A DNA stretch of 45,351 nt from Candidatus Muproteobacteria bacterium RIFCSPHIGHO2_12_FULL_60_33 (lineage in GTDB: Bacteria > Pseudomonadota > Gammaproteobacteria > Acidiferrobacterales > Sulfurifustaceae), in NCBI GenBank assembly GCA_001785195.1, contig MFTB01000048.1, positions 1-45,351 of the forward strand, given 5' to 3'. Below are positions 43,863-45,351 of this stretch, piece by piece (the first letter of the stretch is position 1; each line of letters begins with the position of its first letter). Under the pieces are notes generated by a model. That model saw only the letters and a list, made by a program, of their open reading frames with translations, made no database searches and had not been told where the DNA came from. The translations under genes were made by a program, and so were the position numbers.

Positions 43863-45351
43863 ATGACCGTCTTTTCCACGATCCACGAATTGCTGGCGGG
43901 CAAACCCGCCGATGCCGTCGCCTTCGTCGGCAGCGGCTGTCCGTCGCTCACATATGGCGGCCTGCGCGAGCACGTCGAGCGCACCGTGGCGCGCCTCAAC
44001 CGGTTCGGGGTCGGGCGCAACGATCGCATTGCCATTGTGCTGCCCAATGGCACCGAGATGGCCAGCGCGTTCGTGGCCATTGCCGCGGGCACGACCTCGG
44101 CGCCGCTCAACCCCGCCTACCGCGCCGACGAGTTCGAGTTCTATCTCTCCGACCTCAAGGCCAAGGCCCTGGTGGTCGAGCGCGGCAGCACTTCACCCGC
44201 TCTCGGTGTCGCCGCCAAGCTGAAAATTCCCGTGCTCGAGATCGTGCGCGCCAGCAGCGACCCCGCCGGGGTTTTCGAACTGGTTCCCGTCAAGGGCGGT
44301 AAGACAGTCGCCGCACCCGCGGCCGGCGGGTTCGCCGGACCGGACGACATCGCCCTCGTGCTGCACACCTCCGGCACCACCTCGCGCCCCAAGATCGTGC
44401 CGCTGTCGCAGCGCAACGTCTGCGCCTCCGCCGGTCACATCCGTGACGTCCTGAGCCTCACGCCCGCCGACCGCGGACTCAGCATCATGCCGCTGTTCCA
44501 CATCCACGGCCTCATCGGCTCGGTGCTGTCCACGCTCTGCGCCGGCGGCAGCGTGTTCTGCACGCCCGGCTTCAACGCGCTCAAGTTCTTCGCCTGGATG
44601 GACGAGGCCAAGCCAACCTGGTACACGGCGGTGCCGACCATGCACCAGGCGATCCTGGCGCGCGCCGCGAACAACCGCGAGATCATCGCGCGCCACCCGC
44701 TGCGCTTCATCCGCTCGTCCTCGTCGTCGCTGCCGCCGCAGGTATTGCACGAACTCGAAGAGGTGTTCAACGCGCCGGTGCTCGAGTCCTACGGCATGAC
44801 CGAGGCCTCGCACCAGATGACCAGCAACCCGCTGCCGCCGCACCCGCACAAGCCCGGAACCGTCGGCGTCGCCGCCGGACCGGAAGTGGCGATCATGGAC
44901 GAGAACGGAAAGCTGCTGGGACCGAACGCGACCGGCGAGGTGGTGATCCGCGGCCCGAACGTGACCAATGGCTACGAAAACAATCCCAAGGCCAACGCCG
45001 AGGGGTTCACCCACGGCTGGTTCCGCACCGGCGATCAGGGCATGCTGGATGCCGAGGGCTATCTCACGATCACCGGCCGGCTGAAGGAGATCATCAACCG
45101 CGGCGGTGAAAAAATCTCACCGCGCGAGGTGGACGAGGTGCTGATGGATCATCCGGCGATACAACAGGTCCTGACCTTCGCCGTGCCGCACGCGAAGCTC
45201 GGCGAGGACGTGGCCGCGGCCGTGGTGCTGCGCGAGGGACAGAGCGCCGACGAAAAGGAGATTCGCGAGTTCGCCGCCAAGCGGCTGGCGGACTTCAAGG
45301 TGCCGCGCAAGATTCTGATCTTGGAAGAAATCCCCAAGGGCGCGACCGGCA
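43863..45351 (+). CDS. Oxalate-CoA-ligase-like acyl-CoA synthetase (partial, runs off the window)
   Basis: An AMP-forming acyl-CoA ligase, absent from the ORF track because its stop lies beyond the window; 496 codons are visible. Motifs: the P-loop LHTSGTTSRPKIVPLSQRN, PLFHIHGL, WYTAVPTMHQ, ESYGMTEASHQM and the hinge GRLKEIINRGGEKISP; the catalytic Lys near the end follows KGATG. The combination PLNPAYRADEFEFYLSDLKAK, WYTAVPTMHQAIL and SNPLPPHPHKPGTVG is close to the eukaryotic and bacterial oxalate-CoA ligase (AAE3/Pcs60) group. The substrate is inferred by resemblance. Glycolate oxidase genes nearby would fit C2-acid metabolism. Confidence 0.85.
   Translation, partial: MTVFSTIHELLAGKPADAVAFVGSGCPSLTYGGLREHVERTVARLNRFGVGRNDRIAIVLPNGTEMASAFVAIAAGTTSAPLNPAYRADEFEFYLSDLKAKALVVERGSTSPALGVAAKLKIPVLEIVRASSDPAGVFELVPVKGGKTVAAPAAGGFAGPDDIALVLHTSGTTSRPKIVPLSQRNVCASAGHIRDVLSLTPADRGLSIMPLFHIHGLIGSVLSTLCAGGSVFCTPGFNALKFFAWMDEAKPTWYTAVPTMHQAILARAANNREIIARHPLRFIRSSSSSLPPQVLHELEEVFNAPVLESYGMTEASHQMTSNPLPPHPHKPGTVGVAAGPEVAIMDENGKLLGPNATGEVVIRGPNVTNGYENNPKANAEGFTHGWFRTGDQGMLDAEGYLTITGRLKEIINRGGEKISPREVDEVLMDHPAIQQVLTFAVPHAKLGEDVAAAVVLREGQSADEKEIREFAAKRLADFKVPRKILILEEIPKGATG

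Overview
The window reads as chromosomal DNA of a GC-rich environmental gammaproteobacterium. The evidence is gene order and family assignment: hemC-hemD-hemX-hemY, rsmD divergent from ftsY-ftsE-ftsX-rpoH, a fused RlmKL, YgiQ, DadA and a glycolate oxidase pair. A sulfur- or metal-oxidising lineage would fit the style of the repeats, but the genus cannot be fixed from sequence alone. No rRNA, tRNA, CRISPR array or complete insertion sequence was seen.

Layout. 1-400 holds palindromic repeats, including the end of a long repeat. 401-4515 is the heme operon hemCDXY. 4527-7560 (minus strand) has a small conserved protein, a lipoprotein, a ferredoxin-type flavin reductase and an exported protein, with two large palindromic repeats between them. 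7759-12012 is a promoter and four-gene Gld-type ABC transport cluster, followed by mutM. 13286-16958 holds a dynamin-like GTPase and a convergent gamma-glutamyltransferase. 17040-17556 is a long repeat with hairpin ends. 17645-21798 (minus strand) is M16 protease pair, rsmD, coaD and yfhL. 21821-25578 is ftsYEX then rpoH, with a CIRCE-type operator lying on the rpoH promoter. 25589-29604 holds a small gene, a MITE, rlmKL, an Hsp20 gene behind an FNR/Anr-type box, and a Rho-N-like small protein. 29836-33352 holds a D,D-endopeptidase, a nitroreductase, dadA and a DUF1059 protein. 33369-37483 (minus strand) is dinB, a repeat cluster and ygiQ.

37621-39910 is accessory DNA. Three attC sites bracket two AT-richer cassette genes, with no integrase in view (a CALIN). 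Next comes a graveyard: a cassette-gene tail, a HigA antitoxin tail, two pieces of gluQ and a small membrane-protein gene. Palindromes sit at the gene breakpoints. 40019-40320 carries two more copies of a repeat module. 40343-42955 is glcD-glcE without an adjacent glcF. 43106-43623 is a DUF4258/YgiT-type toxin-antitoxin pair. 43863 to the end is a partial oxalate-CoA-ligase-like acyl-CoA synthetase, which the ORF track missed because it runs off the window.

The most unusual feature is the repeat content. One two-hairpin module (hairpin GGGTGCAA/TTGCACCC, spacer, then a 10-bp-arm hairpin) recurs five times with compensating stem changes and inside different outer palindromes. One of those outer palindromes elsewhere carries unrelated inner hairpins. 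Other palindromes have entered three essential-looking coding regions (flavin reductase, RlmKL, YgiQ) without breaking the reading frame.
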